Part shown: positions 42,026 through 50,123 of the stretch, in pieces
Numbering within the stretch: the first letter of the stretch is position 1
How the letters are laid out: every line of letters begins with the position of its first letter
NCBI GenBank assembly: GCA_937120475.1
Contig: CAKZJV010000007.1
Coordinates: forward strand, 186,001-250,000
Origin: an uncultured Cryomorphaceae bacterium
Lineage (GTDB): Bacteria > Bacteroidota > Bacteroidia > Flavobacteriales > Schleiferiaceae
Length of the DNA: 64,000 nt
Direction: 5' to 3'
Translations under genes and position numbers: made by a program
The notes under the pieces: model-generated
What the model saw: the letters and a program-made list of their open reading frames with translations, nothing else
Database searches by the model: none
What the model was told of the DNA's origin: nothing

Positions 42026-43059
42026 AGGTTATAGATCACTTGTAAAGTATCCGCACCCCATTGACTTTGAGCCTGGTAATGCCCTTGAAGGAGGGGAGCT
42101 TTTAAGCCCTTGCCGAAATTGGGGGTCCCGGTAAATACCCGGGCTTCGTCCCAGTACCCGGCTTCTATAAAACGCTGCAAGGTTCGGGCACCGCCCTCAA
42201 CCATCATCGATTGAATATTCCTCCGGTAACATTCCTGAAGAATCTGTTGGAGTGCTGCCGTGGATTCGTCAAGCTTTACCCATTCGGTAGAGCGCTCTTT
42301 AGTGGCGGTTTTATAATTGAAAACAAGGTTTTCGGAGGTTTCGTCTAAAACAGTGAGATTAGGGTTCACACGGAGCTGAGGGTCTATTACCAGGCGGATG
42401 GGGTTTTTACCGCTTACTTCACGCACCGTAAGTGCTGGCTGGTCATTGAGAGCCGTTTGGGCACCAATCAGTATGGCATCTTCCTCAGCCCGCCAGCTAT
42501 GCACCAGTATTTTACTTTCCTTACCGGTTATCCAATTAGGGCCTTTTTGGTCCGCTGATCTTTCACGGTCCATAAACCCATCGGCTGATTGGGCCCATTT
42601 GAGAATGACATAGGGTCGTTTTTTCTGATGAAAAGTGAAAAACCTGCGGTTTAGATGCAAGCACTCCTGTTGCAACACGCCTTCAATAACATCGGTACCG
42701 GCTTTTTTCAGCTTAGCTATTCCTTTGCCGTTCACTTCTGAAAAGGGGTCACGGCTGCCAATAACCACCCGTGGTATTTGTTTTTCAATTATCAGGTCGC
42801 TACAGGGCGGAGTACGGCCGTGGTGTGCGCAGGGCTCCAGGTTTACATAAAGGGTTGAGGTGGACAACAGACTTTGATCGGCTACCGCACCGATGGCCAA
42901 AACTTCGGCATGGGGTTCTCCGGCCTTGCGGTGCCAGCCTTCAGCGATAATCGTATTATTATGCACTACAACACTGCCCACCCGGGGATTGGGAGAAACA
43001 GTTTCCTTACCATTTTTCGCAAGCTGTAAGCAGCGGTGCATATAATATTCATGGCCCAT
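42022..43059 (-). CDS. ribD: bifunctional riboflavin biosynthesis protein RibD
   Basis: Two early steps of riboflavin synthesis: deamination of the pyrimidine and reduction of the ribosyl chain. The N-terminal deaminase has the zinc site HAEVLAI with PCAHHGRTPPC. The C-terminal reductase starts near residue 145 (RPYVILKWAQSADGFMD) and has DAILIGAQTALNDQPALTVR and MMVEGGARTLQRFI. Length 345, with a slightly short reductase. The first ATG at 43059 is used; one at 43041 is possible. A TATTTTTG promoter element lies just six bases upstream. Confidence 0.96.
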   Translation of the reverse strand: MGHEYYMHRCLQLAKNGKETVSPNPRVGSVVVHNNTIIAEGWHRKAGEPHAEVLAIGAVADQSLLSTSTLYVNLEPCAHHGRTPPCSDLIIEKQIPRVVIGSRDPFSEVNGKGIAKLKKAGTDVIEGVLQQECLHLNRRFFTFHQKKRPYVILKWAQSADGFMDRERSADQKGPNWITGKESKILVHSWRAEEDAILIGAQTALNDQPALTVREVSGKNPIRLVIDPQLRVNPNLTVLDETSENLVFNYKTATKERSTEWVKLDESTAALQQILQECYRRNIQSMMVEGGARTLQRFIEAGYWDEARVFTGTPNFGKGLKAPLLQGHYQAQSQWGADTLQVIYNL

Positions 43060-43064
43060 GGGCG

Positions 43065-43072
43065 CAAAAATA
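43065..43072 (-). promoter_or_regulatory. -7 element directly before ribD
   Basis: TATTTTTG on the minus strand fits TAnnTTTG. With only five bases to the ATG, initiation there would give a nearly leaderless ribD message. No FMN riboswitch sequence is visible. Confidence 0.45.
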
Positions 43073-43076
43073 GGCT

Positions 43077-44618
43077 TTAATCCAGATGCACCGTTTTGGG
43101 TCGCCCGCTAATCATCCTCCACGAAATAAAGGCCCCCGCTGCACAAAGCAAGCTGGTTATAATACACAGGAGGTTAAAGGTGTTGATGAAGCTTTGTTGT
43201 ACTCTTTGGCGCACTTGCGTTTGGGTTTCGGCACCCCACGAATCCGGGGCAGCCGTTTCCGCTAACTGATCGGAATTTTGAAGGAGGTACTCGGTTTGTT
43301 GTGCAGAGAGGTCGAGATTAGGAATGGATTCCGCCAAATCATCCTGAAAATAGAGCAGCGCAAAAGCCCCGAATATGGCCAGGGTTAAAACATTGGCCAA
43401 ACGGGAAATAGTATTATTAACTCCACTGGCAATTCCTGCATTTTCATCCGTAACACAATTCATTACTGCGGTAGTTAACGGAACTACGGTTAAACCCATA
43501 CCAACCCCACCGAGTAGTAATGCCGGAAAAAAAGTGGTCCAGAAGTCCGTAAAGCCATCGGTTATACCAATCCAACTCATGGATAAAAAAGATAAGCCGG
43601 TAATAAGCGGGCCAATGATAAGGGGTGTTTTAGCGCCTATCCGGTCGGTCCATTTACCGGAGGTGCGGGCTAGTATGGCAATTAATCCGCCAAACGGCAG
43701 TATGGCCAGTCCGGCCAGTTTTTCAGGATAACCTTGAATTTGTATCAGGTTGAGGGGAATAAAGAAGAGTACCAGGCTAAGGGCTCCATACACAAACAGG
43801 GTCATCAGGTTGGCGCCTGAAAAAGTAGAGGAATCAAACAGGGCCAATGGTAACATAGGGCGATTTATCCTTTTTTCAATTTTCAGGAAAATCATAAAAA
43901 AGATCAGCCCGGAAGCAATACTGAGCCATATCCACCAAACACCAAAGCCTTTTTCCGAAGCTTGTATAAAGCCAAAAGCGATACCACTTAAGGCTAATGT
44001 GGAAAAAAGGCCTCCCCACCAGTCGGGATGGATGTTCTTGATGGGTGAAGGTTCCCTCACCTTAAACCAAAGCAATAAAAGGCTAAGGATACCGAGCGGT
44101 ACGTTTAAGAAAAAGATCATTCGCCATAAACCTTCACCGGCCAGGTAACCACCCAGTACAGGACCTAAAATGGTAGTAAAGGCACTGAACATACTCCAGG
44201 TGCCAATGGCTTTTCCTCTTTCCTCCTGTGGAAAAGAAGCGGTGATCAGCGCCAGGCTTCCCGGTACCATAAAAGCACCACCAATACCCTGCAGGCAGCG
44301 GGCTACGATCAGGAAGTTACCACTGGGTGAAAAGCCACAAACGATACTGCATATGGTAAAACAGGTGATACCGAACATGAAAATCCTCTTTTTACCAAAA
44401 ACATCGCCTAAGGAGCCGGCAATAAGCATCAAAGCGGCTAAAAAAAGAGTATAGCCATTTACAATCCATAAAAGTTGAGATCCTTTTAGGTCAAGGCTTC
44501 TTTGCAGGGCCGGGAGGGCTACATTGAGGGCGGTGCCGTCAATAAAAGCCATACTGGAGGCCACAATGGCCGATACCAGTACCAGCGTTTTTTCAGTTTG
44601 ATTGAGGGTGGGGGTCAC
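43077..44618 (-). CDS. MFS drug exporter, DHA2 (14-span) family
   Basis: Proton-driven multidrug exporter of the EmrB/QacA type. The GTG start gives MTPTLNQTEKTLVLVSAI, followed by 14 predicted membrane helices in 513 residues. Motifs: DGTALNVALPALQR in helix 1, GSLGDVFGKKRIFMFG (motif A), the antiporter motif C region FTTILGPVLGGYLAG, and GKWTDRIGAKTPLI in the second half. ribD follows after 17 bases. Substrate unknown. The immediate upstream base run TATATTTA is a weak promoter candidate. Confidence 0.93.
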   Translation of the reverse strand: MTPTLNQTEKTLVLVSAIVASSMAFIDGTALNVALPALQRSLDLKGSQLLWIVNGYTLFLAALMLIAGSLGDVFGKKRIFMFGITCFTICSIVCGFSPSGNFLIVARCLQGIGGAFMVPGSLALITASFPQEERGKAIGTWSMFSAFTTILGPVLGGYLAGEGLWRMIFFLNVPLGILSLLLLWFKVREPSPIKNIHPDWWGGLFSTLALSGIAFGFIQASEKGFGVWWIWLSIASGLIFFMIFLKIEKRINRPMLPLALFDSSTFSGANLMTLFVYGALSLVLFFIPLNLIQIQGYPEKLAGLAILPFGGLIAILARTSGKWTDRIGAKTPLIIGPLITGLSFLSMSWIGITDGFTDFWTTFFPALLLGGVGMGLTVVPLTTAVMNCVTDENAGIASGVNNTISRLANVLTLAIFGAFALLYFQDDLAESIPNLDLSAQQTEYLLQNSDQLAETAAPDSWGAETQTQVRQRVQQSFINTFNLLCIITSLLCAAGAFISWRMISGRPKTVHLD

Positions 44619-44661
44619 CCTCTAAATATAGGTAATGTTCAAATGGAAATTCTATAAAGCG

Positions 44662-44688
44662 GAAGACCCCGGTGGGGCCGGGGTCTTC
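44662..44688. repeat. GC-rich hairpin without T run
   Basis: Perfect 11-bp arms GAAGACCCCGG (44662-44672) and CCGGGGTCTTC (44678-44688) around a 5-base TGGGG loop. It lies between the CarboxypepD_reg gene and the MFS gene, both on the minus strand. Neither side is followed by a clear T run, so it is either an atypical terminator or a structured mRNA element. Confidence 0.6.
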
Positions 44689-44819
44689 ACTTAACACATC
44701 AAGGGAGGAAAACGTGTGCTTTGAATTTAATTTAACTAAATCCTTCACACAATTTTAAGCAGGATGCCCACCACCCGCAAGTAATCTTCCCCAACTTTTT
44801 AGTGAAACGCCCTTTTTTT

Positions 44820-45572
44820 TTAGTCAAACTGTTCCAGGAAGTTTTCAAGCTCCGATTCCCGTACGTATTCGGCATAGCAACGTTGCACCGAGCGTAAAAA
44901 CTCATAATCATTCATGGAGCGCATACGAATGGACGAATATTTACAGTAAAACATAAAGGCTTCCAGTTCTTCCAGGCTAAGGCCGGTCAGTGCTACCACG
45001 ATTTCACGGTTGTTATTTTCTTCCAGCTTTTTGCGGTAGGCATCTTCGGCCTTTAGCTGAGCCAGCATGCGTAACTGACGCGGCTTGGAACCGAACAGGT
45101 TGTACAAAAATTCCACCGGGTTTTGCGGACCGGCTTTGATAATGCGCCCGTCCTGGTCTTCAAGGTCCGAGGCTTGCGGGTTGAGCGGTTTATTCAATTC
45201 AATAGCCCGGTCTTTATTACTGGTAAGCTGGTAACTAAAAATACTCACCTCGTTTAAGAGGTAGTTCTGTTCTTCCATTTTAATGAGTACATCGCTCAGC
45301 GCAGTGGCGGAGTCCGCGTATATAAAATAGAAGTATTGATAAGCAATATTGGAAAAAACGATGGTGTCTCCCCAGTTCAGTTTGATGCTGAAGTGGCCCT
45401 CGTCATTAGTAAGGGTGCCTTTGAGCGTACGCTTATTGATTACGTGTACATTGGAGAGGCGTACCTTCTCAGCCTCATCCACCACCCAGCCGGAAAGCTC
45501 CTGGGCACTCAGAGAAAACCCGCTTAAAAACAGTAGGCAAAAAAGTAAAGTGCGCGTATAGGGTTTCCCCAT
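44820..45572 (-). CDS. CarboxypepD_reg-like exported protein
   Basis: Exported protein of unknown role. Signal peptide TLLFCLLFLSGFSLSAQ, then a CarboxypepD_reg beta-sandwich (LSGWVVDEAEKVRLSNVHVI, GTLTNDEGHFSIKL). The C-terminal half is helical and charged (RQLRMLAQLKAEDAYRKK, LTGLSLEELEAFMFYCKY), a pattern common in Bacteroidota proteins annotated only by the N-terminal domain. Length 250. It diverges from ettA with 70 bases between starts. Confidence 0.85.
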   Translation of the reverse strand: MGKPYTRTLLFCLLFLSGFSLSAQELSGWVVDEAEKVRLSNVHVINKRTLKGTLTNDEGHFSIKLNWGDTIVFSNIAYQYFYFIYADSATALSDVLIKMEEQNYLLNEVSIFSYQLTSNKDRAIELNKPLNPQASDLEDQDGRIIKAGPQNPVEFLYNLFGSKPRQLRMLAQLKAEDAYRKKLEENNNREIVVALTGLSLEELEAFMFYCKYSSIRMRSMNDYEFLRSVQRCYAEYVRESELENFLEQFD

Positions 45573-45578
45573 CTCATT

Positions 45579-45586
45579 TATCTTTG
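45579..45586 (+). promoter_or_regulatory. -7 element for ettA
   Basis: TATCTTTG, a TAnnTTTG match, with a leader of about 55 bases to the ATG at 45643. Confidence 0.55.
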
Positions 45587-45642
45587 AATGCGCAAAGTAA
45601 ACGACTTTGGCGCACTATTATTGAATTAAGAATTAAAGACGT

Positions 45643-47337
45643 ATGTCAGACGATAAGAAAGTTATCTTTTCCATGAGCGGAGTAAGTAAGACTTACCCGG
45701 CTTCCAATAAAACTATTTTAAAGAACATTTACCTGAGCTTTTTCTACGGGGCCAAAATCGGGATACTGGGTTTGAACGGTTCCGGTAAATCCACCTTGTT
45801 GAAGATTATTGCCGGGGTAGAAAAAAATTACCAGGGCGATGTGGTATTCTCGCCCGGTTACTCCGTAGGCTACCTGGAACAGGAACCCCAGTTGGACGAA
45901 TCCAAGAGCGTAATAGAAGTAGTAAAAGAGGGAGCCCAGGAAGTGGTGGATATTCTGGAAGAATACAACAAGATCAATGATGATTTTGGTTTACCGGAGG
46001 TTTATGAAAACCCGGATAGGATGGACAAACTAATGGCTCGCCAGGCAGAACTTCAGGATCGTATCGATGCCACTAACGCCTGGGAGTTGGAAACCACCTT
46101 AAATCGCGCCATGGACGCGTTGCGTTGCCCTGAGCCGGATACACCCATAAAGGTATTGAGTGGTGGTGAAAGAAGGAGGGTAGCGCTTTGTCGCCTTTTG
46201 CTCCGCCAGCCGGATATATTGTTGCTGGACGAGCCTACCAACCACCTGGATGCCGAATCGGTATTGTGGCTGGAGCAACACTTACAACAGTATAAGGGTA
46301 CGGTGATAGCGGTAACGCACGACCGTTATTTCCTGGATAATGTAGCGGGCTGGATACTGGAACTGGACCGTGGAGAAGGTATCCCCTGGAAAGGGAACTA
46401 CTCCAGTTGGCTGGATCAAAAAACCAAGCGCATGGAGCAGGAAGAAAAGCAGGCCAGCAAGCGCAGGAAAACCCTGGAACGGGAACTGGAATGGGTGCGC
46501 ATGGGGGCCAAGGGCCGCCAGGCCAAAGGCAAAGCCCGTTTGAACAACTACCAGGCTATGCTTAACCAGGAGCAGAAGGATAAAGAAGAAAAACTGGAAA
46601 TATTTATCCCCAACGGTCCCCGCCTGGGTACCAATGTAATTGAGGCGAAAGGGGTGAAAAAGGCTTTTGGCGATAAATTGTTGTACGAAGACCTGAATTT
46701 TAGCCTCCCACCGGCCGGTATTGTAGGCATAATAGGCCCTAACGGAGCTGGTAAAACCACCATCTTCCGGATGGTGATGGGGCAGCAGGAGCCCGATGCC
46801 GGTAATTTTGAAGTGGGGGAAACGGTGAAAATTTCCTACGTAGATCAATCCCACGAAAAGCTGAAAGACGAAAAGAGCATTTACGAGATCATCAGTGATG
46901 GCAACGAAGAGATAGACCTGGGCGGGCGTAGCATCAATGCCCGTGCTTACCTGAGCCGTTTCAACTTTGCCGGGGGCGACCAGCAAAAGAAGGTAGGGGT
47001 GCTTTCCGGTGGGGAACGCAACCGCCTGCACCTGGCTATGGCCCTGAAAGAAGGGGGTAACGTATTGCTTTTGGATGAGCCTACCAATGATCTGGATATT
47101 AATACCTTACGTGCCCTGGAAGAGGCCCTTGAAAACTTTGCCGGTTGTGCAGTAATCATCTCGCACGACCGTTGGTTCCTCGACCGGGTGTGTACCCACA
47201 TCCTGGCCTTTGAAGGTGACTCACAGGTGTATTATTTTGAAGGAGGCTTCTCGGATTACGAAGAGAATAAACGCAAACGTTTGGGAGATGTGGAACCTAC
47301 GCGGGTACGGTATAAAAAGTTGATTAAGGATAGTTAG
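45643..47337 (+). CDS. ettA: energy-dependent translational throttle protein EttA
   Basis: ABC-F ATPase that binds the ribosomal E site and gates the first peptide bond according to ATP/ADP. Two ABC domains: GLNGSGKST with LSGGERRRVALCRLLL and LLLDEPTNHLD; GPNGAGKTT with LSGGERNRLHLAMAL and LLLDEPTNDLD. The long helical linker (WLDQKTKRMEQEEKQASKRR) and the EttA-specific arm insertion between Walker A and signature of the first domain are present. Length 564 fits EttA (about 555) rather than other ABC-F groups. Monocistronic. Confidence 0.95.
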   Translation: MSDDKKVIFSMSGVSKTYPASNKTILKNIYLSFFYGAKIGILGLNGSGKSTLLKIIAGVEKNYQGDVVFSPGYSVGYLEQEPQLDESKSVIEVVKEGAQEVVDILEEYNKINDDFGLPEVYENPDRMDKLMARQAELQDRIDATNAWELETTLNRAMDALRCPEPDTPIKVLSGGERRRVALCRLLLRQPDILLLDEPTNHLDAESVLWLEQHLQQYKGTVIAVTHDRYFLDNVAGWILELDRGEGIPWKGNYSSWLDQKTKRMEQEEKQASKRRKTLERELEWVRMGAKGRQAKGKARLNNYQAMLNQEQKDKEEKLEIFIPNGPRLGTNVIEAKGVKKAFGDKLLYEDLNFSLPPAGIVGIIGPNGAGKTTIFRMVMGQQEPDAGNFEVGETVKISYVDQSHEKLKDEKSIYEIISDGNEEIDLGGRSINARAYLSRFNFAGGDQQKKVGVLSGGERNRLHLAMALKEGGNVLLLDEPTNDLDINTLRALEEALENFAGCAVIISHDRWFLDRVCTHILAFEGDSQVYYFEGGFSDYEENKRKRLGDVEPTRVRYKKLIKDS

Positions 47338-47857
47338 TACCGTTGCTTTAGGTGGGTATAGCTGAGAGCTTTTAAGGAGGCGCAATTACCAGGGCAAGCT
47401 TGAACTATACTCATTTCATACCTCTGGCAGAGGGATGGTTTCCATGCCATTTTACATATCCGCCCATGATGCGGTGTTCTGCCCACGAACGTATTGAGGT
47501 ATATTAAAGTACCCTGAAGGCTTGATCACTCACCTTGTAAAGGCTAATAAACTCTAAGAATAGAGCCTCTCTACGGCTTTTAAAAACAGTAATTTCCGCC
47601 ATAGCGCGATGTTTTTTTTTGCAAAAAAATCACATTAACCTGAATGAGAAGATGCGGATTATTAAAAATCCGTACCAACTTCATAGCATCTAGGAAAAAG
47701 TCATTCGCCATTATGGTTTGTTGCTACTGCGAAGCTTGGGTTGTTGAAATTCGGTTTTCACGGCAAGTTGAACGGTATTTCCTTTGAATTCACAATAATG
47801 CTGCGTAATGCTCTGCTTTCAAGCACCTTTTACCGGCAGTTTTTAAAGAGAAAAACC
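47338..47857. other. 520-base region with no convincing gene
   Basis: No reading frame here looks like protein except a 32-codon one on the minus strand (47504-47602, MAEITVFKSRREALFLEFIS...), which cannot be verified. There is a small hairpin at about 47655-47672 (CGGATT/AATCCG) and a run of T/A near 47612-47628. No tRNA, promoter or mobile-element end was identified. It looks like decayed or imported DNA. Confidence 0.5.
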
Positions 47858-48259
47858 ATGATACGTTTCCTGATTTCCAGTATGCTTACCCTGCTTACAA
47901 TAACGTCCTACGCTCAATACACACCGGCAGAACCGGATTCCCTGAAATGTACACTCAAGGAAATGCGGCAAATGCTTAGCGGAAGTGATGTTGATACCGA
48001 ATATTACCAATTGGCGAAAGCCGCCCGCAAGGATCAGCTTGCCAGCGCAGGTTTTTTTACCCTGGGAATGCTCTGCTTTATGACCACCGCCCTGTGCGGA
48101 GGTATTGTTCTTTATGGAGAGCGGTTTGATACTCCCTGGGGCACTGGCCTTCTCCTGGGCTCCGGGGCTACTATTCTCACTTTTTCCCTGGGAACCCGCC
48201 ATTATGAACGCTTTGAACAAAAACTGGATAAAGCCTGCCGATTATACCATCAACGCTAA
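47858..48259 (+). CDS. small exported membrane protein
   Basis: Not recognised. The start is taken as ATG at 47858, giving signal peptide MIRFLISSMLTLLTITSYAQ; the frame upstream has no protein-like content. The mature chain has a charged helix (DSLKCTLKEMRQMLSG, LAKAARKDQLASA) and two hydrophobic segments (FFTLGMLCFMTTALCGGIVL and WGTGLLLGSGATILTFSLG), so it is probably an integral membrane protein of 133 residues. It is in the accessory-looking segment and lies 123 bases before the lipoprotein gene. Confidence 0.65.
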   Translation: MIRFLISSMLTLLTITSYAQYTPAEPDSLKCTLKEMRQMLSGSDVDTEYYQLAKAARKDQLASAGFFTLGMLCFMTTALCGGIVLYGERFDTPWGTGLLLGSGATILTFSLGTRHYERFEQKLDKACRLYHQR

Positions 48260-48285
48260 AAAATGAGAGCACCAAACATCAAAAT

Positions 48286-48336
48286 TGTCTCAAATCGTCA
48301 CAAAGTTTTTTCAGGAGTGTCCCAAATCGTCACAAA
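48286..48336. repeat. two 19-bp direct repeats, candidate activator sites
   Basis: TGTCTCAAATCGTCACAAA (48286-48304) and TGTCCCAAATCGTCACAAA (48318-48336) differ at one base and are 32 bp apart, three helical turns. They sit just upstream of the TACATTTG element of the lipoprotein gene. No other copy was seen in the window. Confidence 0.75.
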
Positions 48337-48354
48337 TAGCCTGAAAGCTTCAAA

Positions 48355-48362
48355 TACATTTG
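48355..48362 (+). promoter_or_regulatory. -7 element for the lipoprotein gene
   Basis: TACATTTG fits TAnnTTTG, 20 bases before ATG at 48383. There is no -33 TTG; the nearer direct repeat ends 18 bases upstream, as expected for an activator-dependent promoter. Confidence 0.55.
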
Positions 48363-48382
48363 GAACGTTCAATTTTCGAACC

Positions 48383-49057
48383 ATGAAAAAGCTCATCACC
48401 CTGGCCCTGATCGCCAGTTTAGGGCCGGCCTGTAAAAAAGAAGCCCGGAGTAAATACCCGCCCCTGGACCATACCGAAGTACGCGGGGTACTGCGCGATG
48501 CCTCCACCCTGGAGCCCATCGCCAACGGTATTGTAAAAGTGTACAAGGGAAAATGCCCCGGGGCCTTTGGCATTTTTGGCGACTTTTTGGAAGATACCAC
48601 CGATGCCGAAGGCCGTTTTGAGTTTGTTTTTACCCACCACCCCGATACCTGTTACGAAATAGTGGCCGATGCCGACCTCTACTACGGCAACGAGAACAAA
48701 GGGGCCGGTTTAACATTCCCAAATGGCATTCGCGCTAGCGGGCAAGATCGTATTAAAAAGGGTTTTGTGAACGATGAGGATATTTACCTGGCTCCCTACG
48801 GTTGGTTGGAACTACGGATTGTTAATATGGATAAAAAATATGGGACACTAAGTATAAATGGATTAGATCCTTATTTTGTCACTTCAACCTTATTTTCAGG
48901 TTTTGAGGTAGATACCATAGTTTTAACCCAGCAATACGGGAATTATGATAATTGGTTTCCCTTATTTGTTTACAATGCCGATACCAATTTTCGATTGCGG
49001 GTAGACACCTTCTGGACACCCAAACACGATACCACCTATTACGAGATTAAATATTAA
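48383..49057 (+). CDS. lipoprotein with CarboxypepD_reg-like domain
   Basis: Putative cell-surface lipoprotein, 224 residues. ATG at 48383 gives MKKLITLALIASLGPAC with Cys as lipidation site. Residues about 30-110 form a beta-sandwich similar to CarboxypepD_reg (TEVRGVLRDASTLEPIANGI, TTDAEGRFEFVF). The C-terminal half is strand-rich with many Tyr/Asn/Asp. Base composition changes sharply within the gene: the first half is GC-rich, and about 48815-49000 is strongly AT-rich, suggesting a mosaic origin. It overlaps the open frame of the next, headless gene by seven bases. Function unknown. Confidence 0.75.
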   Translation: MKKLITLALIASLGPACKKEARSKYPPLDHTEVRGVLRDASTLEPIANGIVKVYKGKCPGAFGIFGDFLEDTTDAEGRFEFVFTHHPDTCYEIVADADLYYGNENKGAGLTFPNGIRASGQDRIKKGFVNDEDIYLAPYGWLELRIVNMDKKYGTLSINGLDPYFVTSTLFSGFEVDTIVLTQQYGNYDNWFPLFVYNADTNFRLRVDTFWTPKHDTTYYEIKY

Positions 49058-49989
49058 CCCCGCCCGATCACCCCTACATCAGCCAGCTGCAGTACATCAA
49101 CTCCAACGGAGGATTGGTAAACGGAGACCCCCAGAAACCCCTGAAAAACGAAGTTAAATTAGCTTTGGAAGAGGTCTCCTTTGGCGAATACCAAAATAAC
49201 GACCTGCTGGCACTCGATGAACTCCACGTCATTCTCCAGGCTAACCTCACTAACCCCGATGCCTATACCCCTCAAATACGCGATATCGCTTTGAAAGGCC
49301 TTATGCAGTCCCTTACCAATGCGTATGAATCCAGCGACCTTGCCCACAACGAAGGCGACCCCGAAGGCTCCGTAGTCAGCCAGATGAACGAAGTTATCCA
49401 AAGCCTGGATGATTTCATTACCGGCCTCGGCAGCATAGATTCCACCAATCAGAACCAGTATTTCCGCTACCATTTAGATAAAGTACACGCTTACCGCGCG
49501 GGTGGCTACTACCTGCAGGCACTAAACATTTTAGCGAATCGCAGCAACTGGACCTTTGATTATACCCAACAAATGCGCTCCGATTTCTGGAACTGCATCT
49601 GTACGGCTGAAAACGATTATTACATCGGAGAGCTCAGTGCCGAAGCGCTTTCAGGAGCTATCACCACCTGTAATGAAACCTACGCTGGCTACAACTATAA
49701 AAAACCGGAAAAACCTGCGATAGCTAAAGAAGTTCAGGAAGTGGCCTCATTCCAGTTTTACCCCCAACCCGTGGAAGACCGTTTGTACTTTAATATAATT
49801 CCTCTACCTGAAGGAGAGGTGGAATATCAGGTGTATAACCTGAACGGCAGCCTGTTGCAAAACGGTACCATACACCACTGGCAGGCCGAAGATCAAAGCA
49901 TAGCAGTGAGCTCCCTGAGCCCCGGTATGTATTTTATGACGCTGAGGCTGAATGCGAAAACCCAAAGGTTCCGCTTCATTAAACAGTAG
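49051..49989 (+). pseudogene. C-terminal remnant of a T9SS-secreted protein
   Basis: The frame is open from 49051 just after a stop codon and reads as protein from its first codons (PPDHPYISQLQYINSNGG), yet there is no signal peptide and no ATG; the first start-like codon is TTG at 49114. The rest is a helical region with Asn/Asp-rich turns, then a T9SS type A sorting domain (FQFYPQPVEDRLYFNII, YNLNGSLLQNG, VSSLSPGMYFMTLRL). A sorting tail without a signal peptide cannot be exported, so this is most likely the 3' end of a larger gene joined to the lipoprotein gene. Translation from TTG remains possible. Confidence 0.6.
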
Positions 49990-50010
49990 TTTTTCAGTGA
50001 TTCAATAACT

Positions 50011-50046
50011 AAAAAGCCCTCCGATATATCGGAGGGCTTTTTTTTA
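50011..50046. terminator. bidirectional Rho-independent terminator
   Basis: Perfect 15-bp arms (AAAAAGCCCTCCGAT at 50011-50025, pairing with 50028-50042) with T runs on both strands. It separates the T9SS remnant from the rho gene. Confidence 0.92.
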
Positions 50047-50123
50047 AGTTTCTAAGCTTGTCTGCGGCAAGCAGGTTGAAGGCCTGCTAATTGCGATTTA
50101 ACGGATCAATTAAAAAAACTAAA

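Noticed and set aside
43060-43076. FMN riboswitch before ribD
   Set aside because: Only 17 bases separate the genes, too few for the conserved RFN element.
46282-47031. Long antisense open frame across ettA
   Set aside because: 249 codons with no start context or promoter, lying opposite a clear ABC-F gene; its residues (runs of F, L, Q, H) look like the complement of coding sequence.
47504-47602. 32-codon open frame on the minus strand after ettA
   Set aside because: It has an ATG and protein-like residues, but is too short to judge, has no promoter element and matches nothing I recognise.
47741-47857. Upstream extension of the small membrane protein gene
   Set aside because: The extra 39 codons have no protein character and would bury the signal peptide; ATG at 47858 is the natural start.
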